Source: Roseburia sp. (lineage in GTDB: Bacteria; Bacillota; Clostridia; Lachnospirales; Lachnospiraceae). Taken from it: 7,671 nucleotides of DNA. Numbering within the stretch: position 1 is the first letter of the stretch; the number at the start of each line of letters is the position of its first letter. The notes beneath the pieces are model-generated. The model worked only from the letters and a program-made list of their open reading frames with translations. It was not told the DNA's origin and made no database searches. The translations under genes and the position numbers were made by a program. This document shows, piece after piece, positions 1 through 6,217 of this stretch. The stretch lies in NCBI GenBank assembly GCA_030844625.1, contig JAUUNJ010000113.1:1-7671 (forward strand). Direction: 5' to 3'.

Positions 1-597
1 TCTTGTAATTGACACGTTCTCAGACTTCTTTGTAATCTTATCTATTTCATCAATATAGACAATTCCATGCTGGGCTCTCTCGATATCATAGTCAGCAGAC
101 TGAATCAGCTTAAGAAGAATGTTTTCAACATCTTCTCCCACATAACCTGCCTCCGTAAGTGTTGTCGCATCGGCAATTGCAAAAGGAACGTTTAATATTT
201 TTGCCAATGTCTGTGCCAGATAAGTTTTTCCTGAACCGGTAGGTCCCAGCAAAAGTATATTGGACTTCTGCAATTCCACATCCAGATCTGCTCCTGCCAT
301 CACTCTTTTATAGTGATTATAAACAGATACAGAAAGTACTTTCTTTGCATCCTCCTGACCTATAACATACTGATCCAGAAATTCTTTTATTTCTTTTGGC
401 TTAAGTAAATTAATCTCTTCAGCTATAGACTCATCATTTCCATACACTTCCTCTTCAATGATTCCTGCACATATTTCCACACATTCATCACAAATGAAAG
501 CACCTTCCGGACCTGCAATCAGTCTTCTGACCTGATCCTCTGTTTTCCCGCAAAATGAACAGTATAGCCTTTCATTACTAATATTCTTATTTGCCAT
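1..597 (-). CDS. clpX: ATP-dependent Clp protease ATP-binding subunit ClpX (N-terminal 199 residues, cut by window edge)
   Basis: AAA+ unfoldase that recognises substrates, unfolds them with ATP and feeds them into the ClpP chamber in the cytoplasm. The visible 199 codons are open to the window edge, so the C-terminal half is missing only because the window stops. A zinc-binding domain is formed by C13-x2-C16 and C36-x2-C39. Next come the family-typical LDQYVIGQ region (residues 74-81), Walker A GPTGSGKT (118-125), the pore loop GYVG (151-154) and Walker B IVYIDEID (179-186). The visible part ends in SENVSITR, which in ClpX precedes the sensor region. The ATG at 597 is supported by an AGAGAGG ribosome binding site (603-609) about 5 nt upstream and by the intact zinc finger. 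It is third in the tig-clpP-clpX operon, 55 nt after clpP, with a hairpin in that gap. Identification is very secure. Confidence 0.98.
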   Translation of the reverse strand, partial: MANKNISNERLYCSFCGKTEDQVRRLIAGPEGAFICDECVEICAGIIEEEVYGNDESIAEEINLLKPKEIKEFLDQYVIGQEDAKKVLSVSVYNHYKRVMAGADLDVELQKSNILLLGPTGSGKTYLAQTLAKILNVPFAIADATTLTEAGYVGEDVENILLKLIQSADYDIERAQHGIVYIDEIDKITKKSENVSITR

Positions 598-609
598 AAA
601 TACCTCTCT

Positions 610-652
610 AATCTCTATAACACAAGGCACCACTTACTGCGGTGCCTTCTGT
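610..652 (-). terminator. Intercistronic hairpin between clpP and clpX (attenuator or mRNA-processing element)
   Basis: A perfect 8-bp stem (arms 641-648 and 624-631, AAGGCACC/GGTGCCTT) with a 9-nt loop begins about 5 nt after the clpP stop codon. On the transcribed strand it is followed by GTGTTATAG rather than a U-run, so it is a weak intrinsic terminator at best. A partial attenuator or an RNA-stability element separating clpP from clpX expression is more likely. The stem is seen directly; its function is inferred. Confidence 0.5.
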
Positions 653-1234
653 CTATCTGTCTTTGATTACTTCATCGATTAATCCATATGCTTTTGCTTC
701 ATCAGCAGACATCCAGTTATCTCTGTCAGTATCTTTTTCCACAACTTCGATTGACTGTCCTGAATTTTCAGCCAAAATTTCATTCAGCTTTTTCTTAGTC
801 TTTAAAATATGCTCTGCTGCAATCTGAATTTCAGTTGCCTGTCCCTGAGCACCGCCCAAGGGCTGATGAATCATAACTTCTGCATTTGGAAGGGCGTATC
901 TCTTTCCTTTTGCCCCGCTTGATAAAAGAAACGCTCCCATACTTGCTGCCATGCCAATACAAGTTGTTGAAACATCACACTTAACATAATTCATTGTATC
1001 ATAAATCGCCATGCCTGCTGTAACAGAACCACCCGGACTGTTAATATACATATGTATATCCTTTCCCGGGTCTTCTGATTCAAGGAATAATAACTGTGCC
1101 ACAACTGTACTGGCTACAGCATCATTAATTTCCTCTCCTAAAAATATAATTCTGTCTTTTAATAATCTTGAATAAATATCATATGAGCGTTCACCTCTGG
1201 AGTTCTGCTCAATGACATAAGGTATTAAAGCCAT
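653..1234 (-). CDS. clpP: ATP-dependent Clp protease proteolytic subunit ClpP
   Basis: Self-compartmentalised serine peptidase. It forms a double heptamer and degrades proteins delivered by ClpX (next gene) or other Clp ATPases in the cytoplasm. With the start used here the protein is 193 residues, the normal size. The catalytic triad is visible as S98 in GMAASMGA, H123 in MIHQPLGG and D172 in DTDRDNW. These positions match the usual Firmicutes/E. coli numbering. The oxyanion-region NSPGGS motif and the N-terminal LIPYVIEQ axial-loop segment are also present. A start two codons earlier at 1240 is possible on paper. However, the AAGGAGGT site (1241-1248) directly abuts that ATG, whereas it lies a proper 6 nt from the ATG at 1234, which gives MALIPYV. 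The gene lies 82 nt after tig and is probably co-transcribed with it. Confidence 0.98.
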   Translation of the reverse strand: MALIPYVIEQNSRGERSYDIYSRLLKDRIIFLGEEINDAVASTVVAQLLFLESEDPGKDIHMYINSPGGSVTAGMAIYDTMNYVKCDVSTTCIGMAASMGAFLLSSGAKGKRYALPNAEVMIHQPLGGAQGQATEIQIAAEHILKTKKKLNEILAENSGQSIEVVEKDTDRDNWMSADEAKAYGLIDEVIKDR

Positions 1235-1240
1235 ATTCAT

Positions 1241-1248
1241 ACCTCCTT
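1241..1248 (-). promoter_or_regulatory. Ribosome binding site that decides the clpP start
   Basis: AAGGAGGT is a near-perfect anti-16S match. It touches the ATG at 1240 with zero spacing but is 6 nt from the ATG at 1234. This favours the shorter 193-residue ClpP. Confidence 0.85.
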
Positions 1249-1282
1249 AAATTCTTTGAAACCGGATACATTATTTTCTGCA

Positions 1283-1306
1283 TCCCATCAATTATTCCAT
1301 CAATTA
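1283..1306. repeat. Two tandem 12-bp direct repeats in the tig-clpP gap
   Basis: The units TCCCATCAATTA (1283-1294) and TTCCATCAATTA (1295-1306) are adjacent and differ at one base. They lie just after the tig stop. There are only two copies, so this may be a chance duplication or slippage product; no function is evident. Confidence 0.5.
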
Positions 1307-1316
1307 ACAATATTGA

Positions 1317-2597
1317 TTATTTTGCCTGCTCAACTACAAATTTTGCAGCCTTTCTCATGCAGACATCCCTCTTAATATTTTTCTTATCTTCATCGGACAG
1401 AAGATCTGCAATCTTATCTGTTTCCATCTGATATTTTTCTGCCATATCAGCGATTTCCTTGTCAAATTCTTCCTCTGTAGCTTCAATATTTTCAGCTTTA
1501 ACAATAGCCTCGAGAACAAGGCTGGATTCCACTCTTGCCTGTGCCTGTGGTCTAACCTGCTCTGTCAACTGGTCAACAGTAGTACCTGTAAACTGCATAT
1601 ACTGTTCAAATGTGATACCCTGCATTGCAATATTCTGTGCAAATTCTTCCACCATCTGCTGTGCCTGAGCTTCAACCATCTTTTCAGGAATATCCATTTC
1701 AGCCTCTTTGACAATTGCTTCGATTACTTTACTTTCCTTTTCAGATTCAGCATCCTGAACTTTCTTCTCTTCCAGATTCTTCTTGATGTCAGCCTTATAC
1801 TCATCTAATGTATCAAATTCTGAAACATCCTGAGCGAAATCATCATCTAATTCAGGATATTCCTTAACTTTAATTTCTTTAATCTTAACTTTAAACATTG
1901 CTGGCTTACCGGCAAGTTCTTCTGCCTGATATTCTTCTGGGAAAGTAACGTTGACTTCGACGTCTTCTCCAACCTTCTTACCGATTAACTGTTCTTCAAA
2001 TGTATCAATAAAGGAGTGGGAACCGATTGTCAAAGGATAATCTTCACCTTTTCCACCTTCGAACGCTTTGCCATCAACAAATCCTTCAAAATCAATTGTT
2101 GTCTGATCTCCATCCTCAACTTCCTTATCATCTGCTGCAACAAGTCTTGCATTCTGTTCCTTAACTTTATCCAGTTCTGCCTGTACCTCTTCTTCGGTAA
2201 CAGCAACGTCTATCTTTTCTACCTTAATCCCCTTATATTTGCCAAGTTTTACTTCTGGCTTTAACGTAACCTCTGCCTCAAAAATAAATGGCTTACCCTT
2301 TTCAATCTGTGTAACACTGATTTCAGGACGTGCAACAATTTCCAGTTCGCTTTCCACTGCTGCATCAGCATAAGCTTGCGGAATCAAATCGTTTGCTGCA
2401 TCTTCGTAAAATACTTCTGCGCCATACATCTTTTCAACCATGGCAAAAGGTACCTTACCTTTTCTGAATCCCGGAACATTAAATCTATTCTTATTCTTCT
2501 GATAAGCTTTCTGGATAGCCTTATCCAATTCCTCGGCCGGTACTTCAATTGTAAGCTTTGCTGTGTTATTTTCTAACTTTTCTACCTGTAAACTCAT
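1317..2597 (-). CDS. tig: Trigger factor (ribosome-associated chaperone and prolyl isomerase)
   Basis: Binds the ribosome near the nascent-chain exit and shields emerging proteins; it also has FKBP-type peptidyl-prolyl cis-trans isomerase activity. The 426-residue length is normal. The N-terminal ribosome-binding domain (about 1-145) contains the signature GFRKGKVP at 43-50. The FKBP-like domain spans about 160-243 (DFEGFVDGKAFEGG at 169-182, FEEQLIG at 200-206). It is followed by PELDDDFAQDVSEFDTLDEY and a helical, Glu/Lys/Gln-rich C-terminal chaperone domain to the end. The ATG at 2597 has AGGAGG (2605-2610) 7 nt upstream. It is the first gene of the tig-clpP-clpX operon, driven by the promoter at 2698-2726 through a structured leader. 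Confidence 0.98.
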   Translation of the reverse strand: MSLQVEKLENNTAKLTIEVPAEELDKAIQKAYQKNKNRFNVPGFRKGKVPFAMVEKMYGAEVFYEDAANDLIPQAYADAAVESELEIVARPEISVTQIEKGKPFIFEAEVTLKPEVKLGKYKGIKVEKIDVAVTEEEVQAELDKVKEQNARLVAADDKEVEDGDQTTIDFEGFVDGKAFEGGKGEDYPLTIGSHSFIDTFEEQLIGKKVGEDVEVNVTFPEEYQAEELAGKPAMFKVKIKEIKVKEYPELDDDFAQDVSEFDTLDEYKADIKKNLEEKKVQDAESEKESKVIEAIVKEAEMDIPEKMVEAQAQQMVEEFAQNIAMQGITFEQYMQFTGTTVDQLTEQVRPQAQARVESSLVLEAIVKAENIEATEEEFDKEIADMAEKYQMETDKIADLLSDEDKKNIKRDVCMRKAAKFVVEQAK

Positions 2598-2691
2598 TAT
2601 TTTTCCTCCTTAATATGCAAACGGGTATGAGTAAACCCATTTAGTTCTACGATTTATATGGCATCAGGGCATAGTACACCCACTGACGCAG
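2598..2691 (-). promoter_or_regulatory. Structured 5' leader of tig with two predicted stem-loops
   Basis: The transcript from the predicted start near 2690 carries two hairpins. The first pairs 2683-2689 with 2661-2667 (GCGTCAG with CTGATGC, one G-U) and may extend by two G-C pairs past a bulged base. The second pairs 2635-2642 with 2619-2626 (AAATGGGT with ACCCGTTT, one T-G wobble, 8-nt loop) and sits just upstream of the AGGAGG at 2605-2610. Neither is followed by a U-run, so they are not terminators. Roles in mRNA stability or translation control are inference. I recognise no known riboswitch or protein-leader class here. Confidence 0.45.
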
Positions 2692-2697
2692 TAAAGT

Positions 2698-2726
2698 ATT
2701 ATATCACGAATACTCAATATTGTCAC
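2698..2726 (-). promoter_or_regulatory. Extended -10 housekeeping sigma promoter for tig-clpP-clpX
   Basis: The -35 is GTGACA (2721-2726, 5/6 to TTGACA), with a 17-nt spacer. The -10 is a perfect TATAAT (2698-2703) preceded by TG at the extended -10 position (TGATATAAT). The start of transcription is predicted near 2690-2691. I saw no convincing CtsR tandem GGTCAAA operator or HrcA CIRCE inverted repeat beside it. Confidence 0.8.
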
Positions 2727-2750
2727 CCTCTTTTTATAGATAAAACCGGG

Positions 2751-2776
2751 AGTAAAAACTTATATTACAGAATATA
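2751..2776 (-). terminator. Weak AT-only hairpin with T-run after the DJ-1 family gene
   Basis: TATATT (2771-2776) pairs with AATATA (2761-2766) around a CTGT loop, followed by AG then five T. Six A-T pairs make a very weak stem, so this would terminate poorly. Read-through from the DJ-1 gene into tig is plausible. Confidence 0.25.
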
Positions 2777-2807
2777 TGATACGATTACTTCTCGCTGTCA
2801 ACTATTC

Positions 2808-3356
2808 CTACTTATACTGTATTGCCTCTGCCACACTGTTGCTTGTTTCCTTATCTACAAGAATCGCAATAAGTTCCAATCCCATTTCAAGTGCCACACC
2901 GAGACCCTTTCCTGTCACAAAGTTGCCATCAGTGACAACACCGCCACCATAATTTTTACAGTTCAGTTTATCTGCAAAAGTAGGATAGCATGTTGCATTT
3001 TTGTCCTTAAGGAGTCCCATCTGTCCATATATACTAGGGGCTGCACAAATTGCTGCAAGAAGCTTTCCCTCTTCATTATATTTTATAATTTGTTGGGTCA
3101 GTTTATCACATGCTGCCAGATTTGGTGTTCCCGGTACTCCGCCCGGCAGGAAAATACAGTCACCTTTTTCAAAATCAATCTCTTCAATATTTTTGTCCGT
3201 ATATAATTTGATCCCATGAGAACTTTCAACGAGTAACTCATCTTTAATAGATACTGTCACCACATTCAGCTTCTTCGTTCTTCTTAAAAGATCAATAATC
3301 ATTAAAGCTTCCACTTCTTCCATTCCATCTGCCAAAAATGCATATACCGTCTTCAT
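2808..3356 (-). CDS. DJ-1/PfpI family protein (YajL/ThiJ-like)
   Basis: Small cytoplasmic protein of the DJ-1/PfpI superfamily, often annotated as glyoxalase III or a stress-response protein; the physiological substrate is uncertain. The 182 residues match the family. Visible family features are the acidic partner E16 in GMEEVEA, LPGGVPGT (70-77), the nucleophile-elbow cysteine C104 in AAICAAP, and the C-terminal GGGVVTDGNFVTGKG...ALEMGLEL segment. Where human DJ-1 has His126, this protein has Tyr124 (ATCYP), like bacterial YajL-type members with an aromatic residue there. The glyoxalase label should therefore be used with care. The start at 3356 has AGGAGG (3369-3374) with a rather long spacing of 12 nt. 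It has its own promoter (3394-3422) and is divergent from the CYTH gene. Family assignment is secure; function is not. Confidence 0.9.
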   Translation of the reverse strand: MKTVYAFLADGMEEVEALMIIDLLRRTKKLNVVTVSIKDELLVESSHGIKLYTDKNIEEIDFEKGDCIFLPGGVPGTPNLAACDKLTQQIIKYNEEGKLLAAICAAPSIYGQMGLLKDKNATCYPTFADKLNCKNYGGGVVTDGNFVTGKGLGVALEMGLELIAILVDKETSNSVAEAIQYK

Positions 3357-3393
3357 ATTTTTCTAAAACCTCCTAACACTATATATAAAAATA

Positions 3394-3422
3394 ATTATAA
3401 CATATAGAAATTATGTGTCCAA
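3394..3422 (-). promoter_or_regulatory. Extended -10 promoter for the DJ-1 family gene
   Basis: A perfect -10 TATAAT (3394-3399) is preceded by TG at the extended position (TGTTATAAT). There is a 17-nt spacer and a weak -35 TTGGAC (3417-3422). Strong -10 with poor -35 is typical of extended -10 promoters. Transcription should begin near 3387, giving a leader of about 30 nt. Confidence 0.7.
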
Positions 3423-3470
3423 GTTGTAAAAAATAATAAAATATCCCAACACCATAAGCACTGGTTTAAC

Positions 3471-3499
3471 TTGAAATAAACTGCAAATACTCTTACAAT
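3471..3499 (+). promoter_or_regulatory. Promoter for the CYTH / membrane glycosyltransferase pair
   Basis: The -35 TTGAAA (3471-3476, 5/6) and the -10 TACAAT (3494-3499, 5/6) are separated by exactly 17 nt. Predicted transcription starts near 3506, about 25 nt before the ATG at 3531. It is back-to-back with the minus-strand promoter at 3394-3422. Confidence 0.7.
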
Positions 3500-3519
3500 A
3501 TAACTAACATTATTTTTGC

Positions 3520-3524
3520 GAGGT
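3520..3524 (+). promoter_or_regulatory. Ribosome binding site that decides the CYTH start
   Basis: GAGGT lies 6 nt before the ATG at 3531. The in-frame TTG at 3516 would place this motif inside the coding region, so the ATG is preferred. Confidence 0.7.
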
Positions 3525-3530
3525 ATTAAT

Positions 3531-3977
3531 ATGGAAATAGAAAGAAAATTTATTCCCAAAAATCTTCCAGAAGATTTAAATCAATTTAACCATCATAAGA
3601 TTGAGCAGGCATATCTGAATACCGCCCCTGTAGTCCGAATCAGGAAACAGGATGACGAATACTTTCTGACCTACAAAGGCGGCGGTATGATGGCGCGGGA
3701 AGAATATAATCTGTATCTCAATAAAGAAAGTTATGACCATCTTTTGACCAAAGCCGATGGCAACATAATTACAAAAACCAGATTTTTGATTCCCATTCAC
3801 GATGGGCTTACCGCAGAACTGGATATCTTTGAGGGAAAATTTGCCGGAATGCTTTTAGTTGAAGTGGAATTTAATTCTGTGGAAGAGGCAAACAATTTTA
3901 CTCCACCGGACTGGTTTGGAGAAGACATTACCAATGACAAAAGATATCACAATAGCTATCTGAGTAAACTGAATTAA
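3531..3977 (+). CDS. CYTH domain protein (triphosphate tunnel metalloenzyme family)
   Basis: A 148-residue single-domain member of the CYTH/triphosphate tunnel family. Characterised members hydrolyse inorganic triphosphate or thiamine triphosphate, or cyclise ATP, inside an eight-stranded barrel lined by charged residues. The signature ExExK is at residues 2-6 (EIERK). Further tunnel-type residues are RIRK (36-39), TYKG (47-50), REEY (56-59), TKTR (81-84), AELDIFEG (95-102), EVEF (111-114) and the late KRYHN (137-141). All expected charged positions appear intact, so an active short bacterial triphosphatase-like enzyme is likely, though the substrate cannot be told. The ATG at 3531 begins MEIERKF exactly as family members do. 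It ends 13 nt before the membrane-protein gene and shares its promoter. No signal peptide, so cytoplasmic. Confidence 0.9.
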   Translation: MEIERKFIPKNLPEDLNQFNHHKIEQAYLNTAPVVRIRKQDDEYFLTYKGGGMMAREEYNLYLNKESYDHLLTKADGNIITKTRFLIPIHDGLTAELDIFEGKFAGMLLVEVEFNSVEEANNFTPPDWFGEDITNDKRYHNSYLSKLN

Positions 3978-3990
3978 TAAGGAGAATAAA

Positions 3991-5529
3991 ATGCGTTATA
4001 ACATAGATCAAAAAATACTTACCGTATTATCACTGCTACTTTTTATATTATATGGTTTTCTGACTTTTTTGAACCTTATATGGACCACATATGTAAGCAG
4101 TACCCAAAACGATTACCACGAAAAACCATATTGGACTTTAGATATTTCCATTGTAACATTGATTCTTGTAGCTGCAGTATTTGGCATACTCTTTTTGATT
4201 GACAGATATTATGGAATTTCAAAAATTTCCACAAAAAAGCTGCGTTTTATTGCAAGTATTTTTCTTTGTACAGTTGGAATTCTCTGGATTTTTATGTCCA
4301 GAACTTATCCGGTACATGACCAGTCAATCGTCTCAAACGCTGCCGGGGAATTTATCAACGGCAACTACGATCAGCTCAACCCGGGTGAATACCTCAGCCG
4401 TTTTACACATCAACTGGGAATTGTCTTTATTTTTCAATTAATATATTCTGTTGTGGGAACCGGAAACACTACTTTTATCATGCTGCTAAATGTAATTTTA
4501 TTATGCGGAACATACAATATTCTTTTCCTTATTTTAAAGAAATTTACCCCGTCTGCCCGGATACACAACCTTTACTGGCTGATTACTTTTTTCAGTTTCG
4601 CTCCAATTTTTTATTGTACCTTCGTTTATGGAACTATAATCGGCCTGTTTTTTGCAGTCACGGCACTCTATTTTCTTATAAAATTTACAGAAAATAAAAG
4701 AATACCTGATTTCGTAATTTCTTTTTTGTTTTTTGCCATTTCATGTATTGCCAAAAGCAATTATGAAATCTATGTAATTGCTGCCTTTCTTGTATTAATA
4801 TTCAAAGCAATCCAGCAAAAAAAATTATTTTTTGTACCCTTTGCAATTTTAATTACATTGTCAATGTTTTGTTCATCTTTTATAAATATGTACTATTCTT
4901 CTGCAAGTGGAACACAGATTGGAAAAGGTTCGCCGGCCTCCTTATGGGTCGCAATGGGATTACAGGAAGGTCCATGCGGCAACGGTTGGTACAATCAATA
5001 TAATGTTATAACTTATGGTTCAGTCAACGGTGATTATGATCAAGCAAACGCAGTTGCCAAAGAAGACATTTCCAAATCTCTTTCAAATTTCGGAAAGAAA
5101 CCTTTATATGCTTCCAAATTCTTTTTTGACAAAACAATATCCCAGTGGAATGACCCAAGTTTCCAGTCATTATGGATGAGCGATTATTGGAACAACCATT
5201 CTGATGAGCTTTCATCCACTGCCAACAGTATATACAATGGGGTATTAAATAAAATTTTTATAAAAATAATGGACCTTGTTGCCCTCTTCATCTGGCTTGG
5301 AAGTGCAGTTTTCTATTTTATAAAAAGAAAAGAACTTTCCATAGAACAGTTTATTTTGGGAATCATCTTTATGGGTGGATTTATTTTTCACTTTTTCTGG
5401 GAAGCAAAGGCTCTATACACAATGCCTTACTTCTTTATTTCCATCATAGCCGGTGTACAGGGTATGGACTTTATGCTCAATAAATTTAACCGATTTATGA
5501 ATAAGTATACGGTAAAAAACAAAAAATAA
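3991..5529 (+). CDS. Polytopic membrane protein, GT-C type glycosyltransferase-like (family 39-like)
   Basis: A 512-residue integral membrane protein with about 11-13 hydrophobic segments (roughly 8-30, 50-70, 85-103, 142-157, 162-182, 192-232, 240-275, 280-300, 425-445, 452-470, 474-490). A polar, probably extracytoplasmic domain lies at about 302-424. After the third segment is PVHDQSIV (D110), then GEYLSRFTHQLG. An acidic residue in an early outside loop, and the late EAKALYTMPY segment (471-480), resemble GT-C enzymes that transfer sugars from polyprenyl-phosphate donors. I infer a surface glycan, teichoic acid or protein glycosylation role; donor and acceptor are unknown. AAGGAG (3979-3984) lies 6 nt before the ATG. 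The spacing to the CYTH gene suggests translational coupling. The basic, Lys-rich tail (NKYTVKNKK) fits a cytoplasmic C-terminus. The membrane call is secure; the glycosyltransferase call is moderate. Another polyprenyl-linked or uncharacterised membrane function remains possible. Confidence 0.75.
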   Translation: MRYNIDQKILTVLSLLLFILYGFLTFLNLIWTTYVSSTQNDYHEKPYWTLDISIVTLILVAAVFGILFLIDRYYGISKISTKKLRFIASIFLCTVGILWIFMSRTYPVHDQSIVSNAAGEFINGNYDQLNPGEYLSRFTHQLGIVFIFQLIYSVVGTGNTTFIMLLNVILLCGTYNILFLILKKFTPSARIHNLYWLITFFSFAPIFYCTFVYGTIIGLFFAVTALYFLIKFTENKRIPDFVISFLFFAISCIAKSNYEIYVIAAFLVLIFKAIQQKKLFFVPFAILITLSMFCSSFINMYYSSASGTQIGKGSPASLWVAMGLQEGPCGNGWYNQYNVITYGSVNGDYDQANAVAKEDISKSLSNFGKKPLYASKFFFDKTISQWNDPSFQSLWMSDYWNNHSDELSSTANSIYNGVLNKIFIKIMDLVALFIWLGSAVFYFIKRKELSIEQFILGIIFMGGFIFHFFWEAKALYTMPYFFISIIAGVQGMDFMLNKFNRFMNKYTVKNKK

Positions 5530-5542
5530 TTTACCAATAGAT

Positions 5543-5588
5543 AAAAACAAGCAAATGGCAAGTTTCCTTTCCATTTGCTTGTTTTTTT
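5543..5588. terminator. Strong bidirectional intrinsic terminator between convergent genes
   Basis: A 16-bp perfect inverted repeat pairs 5543-5558 with 5571-5586 around a 12-nt loop. On the plus strand it ends in a seven-T run (5582-5588). On the minus strand the complementary arm ends in five T followed by ATCT. It lies 13 nt after the stop of the membrane-protein gene and directly abuts the stop of the DUF305 gene, so it can serve both. Confidence 0.92.
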
Positions 5589-6156
5589 AACACATTAAAC
5601 ATCTCTGCAGCTGCCGCATCTGCATAATTCCCCGTTTCTGCGAAATAATAATCGCCTCCAAAATCGGCTTTAAGTCTGCGCAAATCCCAAACCTCAGCGT
5701 TGTTTGTGACATTTCAACCGCTCCCATATGATGCGGAATCATCTCCCACAAAAAATTGCAATCAATTTGGTTGGCTGCACGGGCATTATCCATTCTGCAA
5801 AACATATTCTGCATAATCTTATCCATCCGGCACTGATAATTTTCCAGACATACAACGCTATCAGTAACTTCCATACACTTACACAAAATGCTTTCCATAT
5901 TTGCAATACTCTCTGTCTGCGCTTTTATAATATTCTCAGCAATGGTCTGCAAAGTCTGATTGTCGGTATAGCCTAATATATTTTCTGACATTTCTATTGC
6001 TGCTCTGTGGTGGGGTATCATCTGCACCATAAAATTATATGATATACTATCTGACAGCCTGACTTCTGTCATGCCTTGAATCATATGATCCAAAATACAA
6101 TAATATTTATTTAAATATTCTCTTGTTCTATCATTCAATTCACATTGTCGGTTCAT
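5587..6156 (-). CDS. DUF305 family protein, cysteine-rich, no signal peptide
   Basis: The 189 residues form a two-half DUF305 (ferritin-like helical) protein. Each half carries the hallmark MIPHHxxAxxMS: MIPHHRAAIEMS at 46-57 and MIPHHMGAVEMS at 139-150. Each is followed by a helix with IxxxQ...M (IIKAQTESIANM, 76-87; IIISQKRGIMQM, 169-180). The family is linked to metal, notably copper, handling through His/Met residues; this is family knowledge, not shown here. Unusually there are 11 cysteines, including C92-x-C94 and a C-terminal C186-x2-C189, and about 18 methionines. No signal peptide or membrane segment is visible, so it is probably cytoplasmic, unlike many exported members. GGAGG (6163-6167) sits 6 nt before the ATG. 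It lies 61 nt after the patatin gene with no clear promoter between them, and ends at the bidirectional terminator. Function unproven. Confidence 0.88.
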   Translation of the reverse strand: MNRQCELNDRTREYLNKYYCILDHMIQGMTEVRLSDSISYNFMVQMIPHHRAAIEMSENILGYTDNQTLQTIAENIIKAQTESIANMESILCKCMEVTDSVVCLENYQCRMDKIMQNMFCRMDNARAANQIDCNFLWEMIPHHMGAVEMSQTTLRFGICADLKPILEAIIISQKRGIMQMRQLQRCLMC

Positions 6157-6217
6157 GGCATTCCTCCCTGCTTTATAGTATTCAGTCCGCCATAAAAATT
6201 GAATGTTTCCTTAAATT

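Noticed and set aside
1249..1316. Internal promoter for clpP
   Set aside because: TTGATG hexamers exist but the best spaced -10 is TATCCG, only 3/6 matches.
653..2597. Several plus-strand open frames of 60-82 codons opposite clpP and tig
   Set aside because: Antisense shadows of conserved genes, without ribosome binding sites or recognisable domains.
2691..2760. CtsR or CIRCE heat-shock operator at the tig promoter
   Set aside because: GGTGACA resembles one half of a CtsR heptad but there is no tandem GGTCAAA-type copy, and no CIRCE-like inverted repeat.
2658..3206. A 182-codon open frame on the plus strand opposite the DJ-1 gene and the tig leader
   Set aside because: No ribosome binding site before its ATG, low-complexity Cys/Ile/Phe-rich composition typical of antisense frames, and it overlaps a clearly conserved gene and the tig promoter.
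5024..5215. Minus-strand frame inside the membrane-protein gene
   Set aside because: Short, no start signal, lies within a long coherent membrane protein on the other strand.
6171..6217. Promoter for the DUF305 gene (TATAAA near 6173-6178)
   Set aside because: No acceptable -35 at 16-18 nt upstream; the 17-nt position reads AATTTT.
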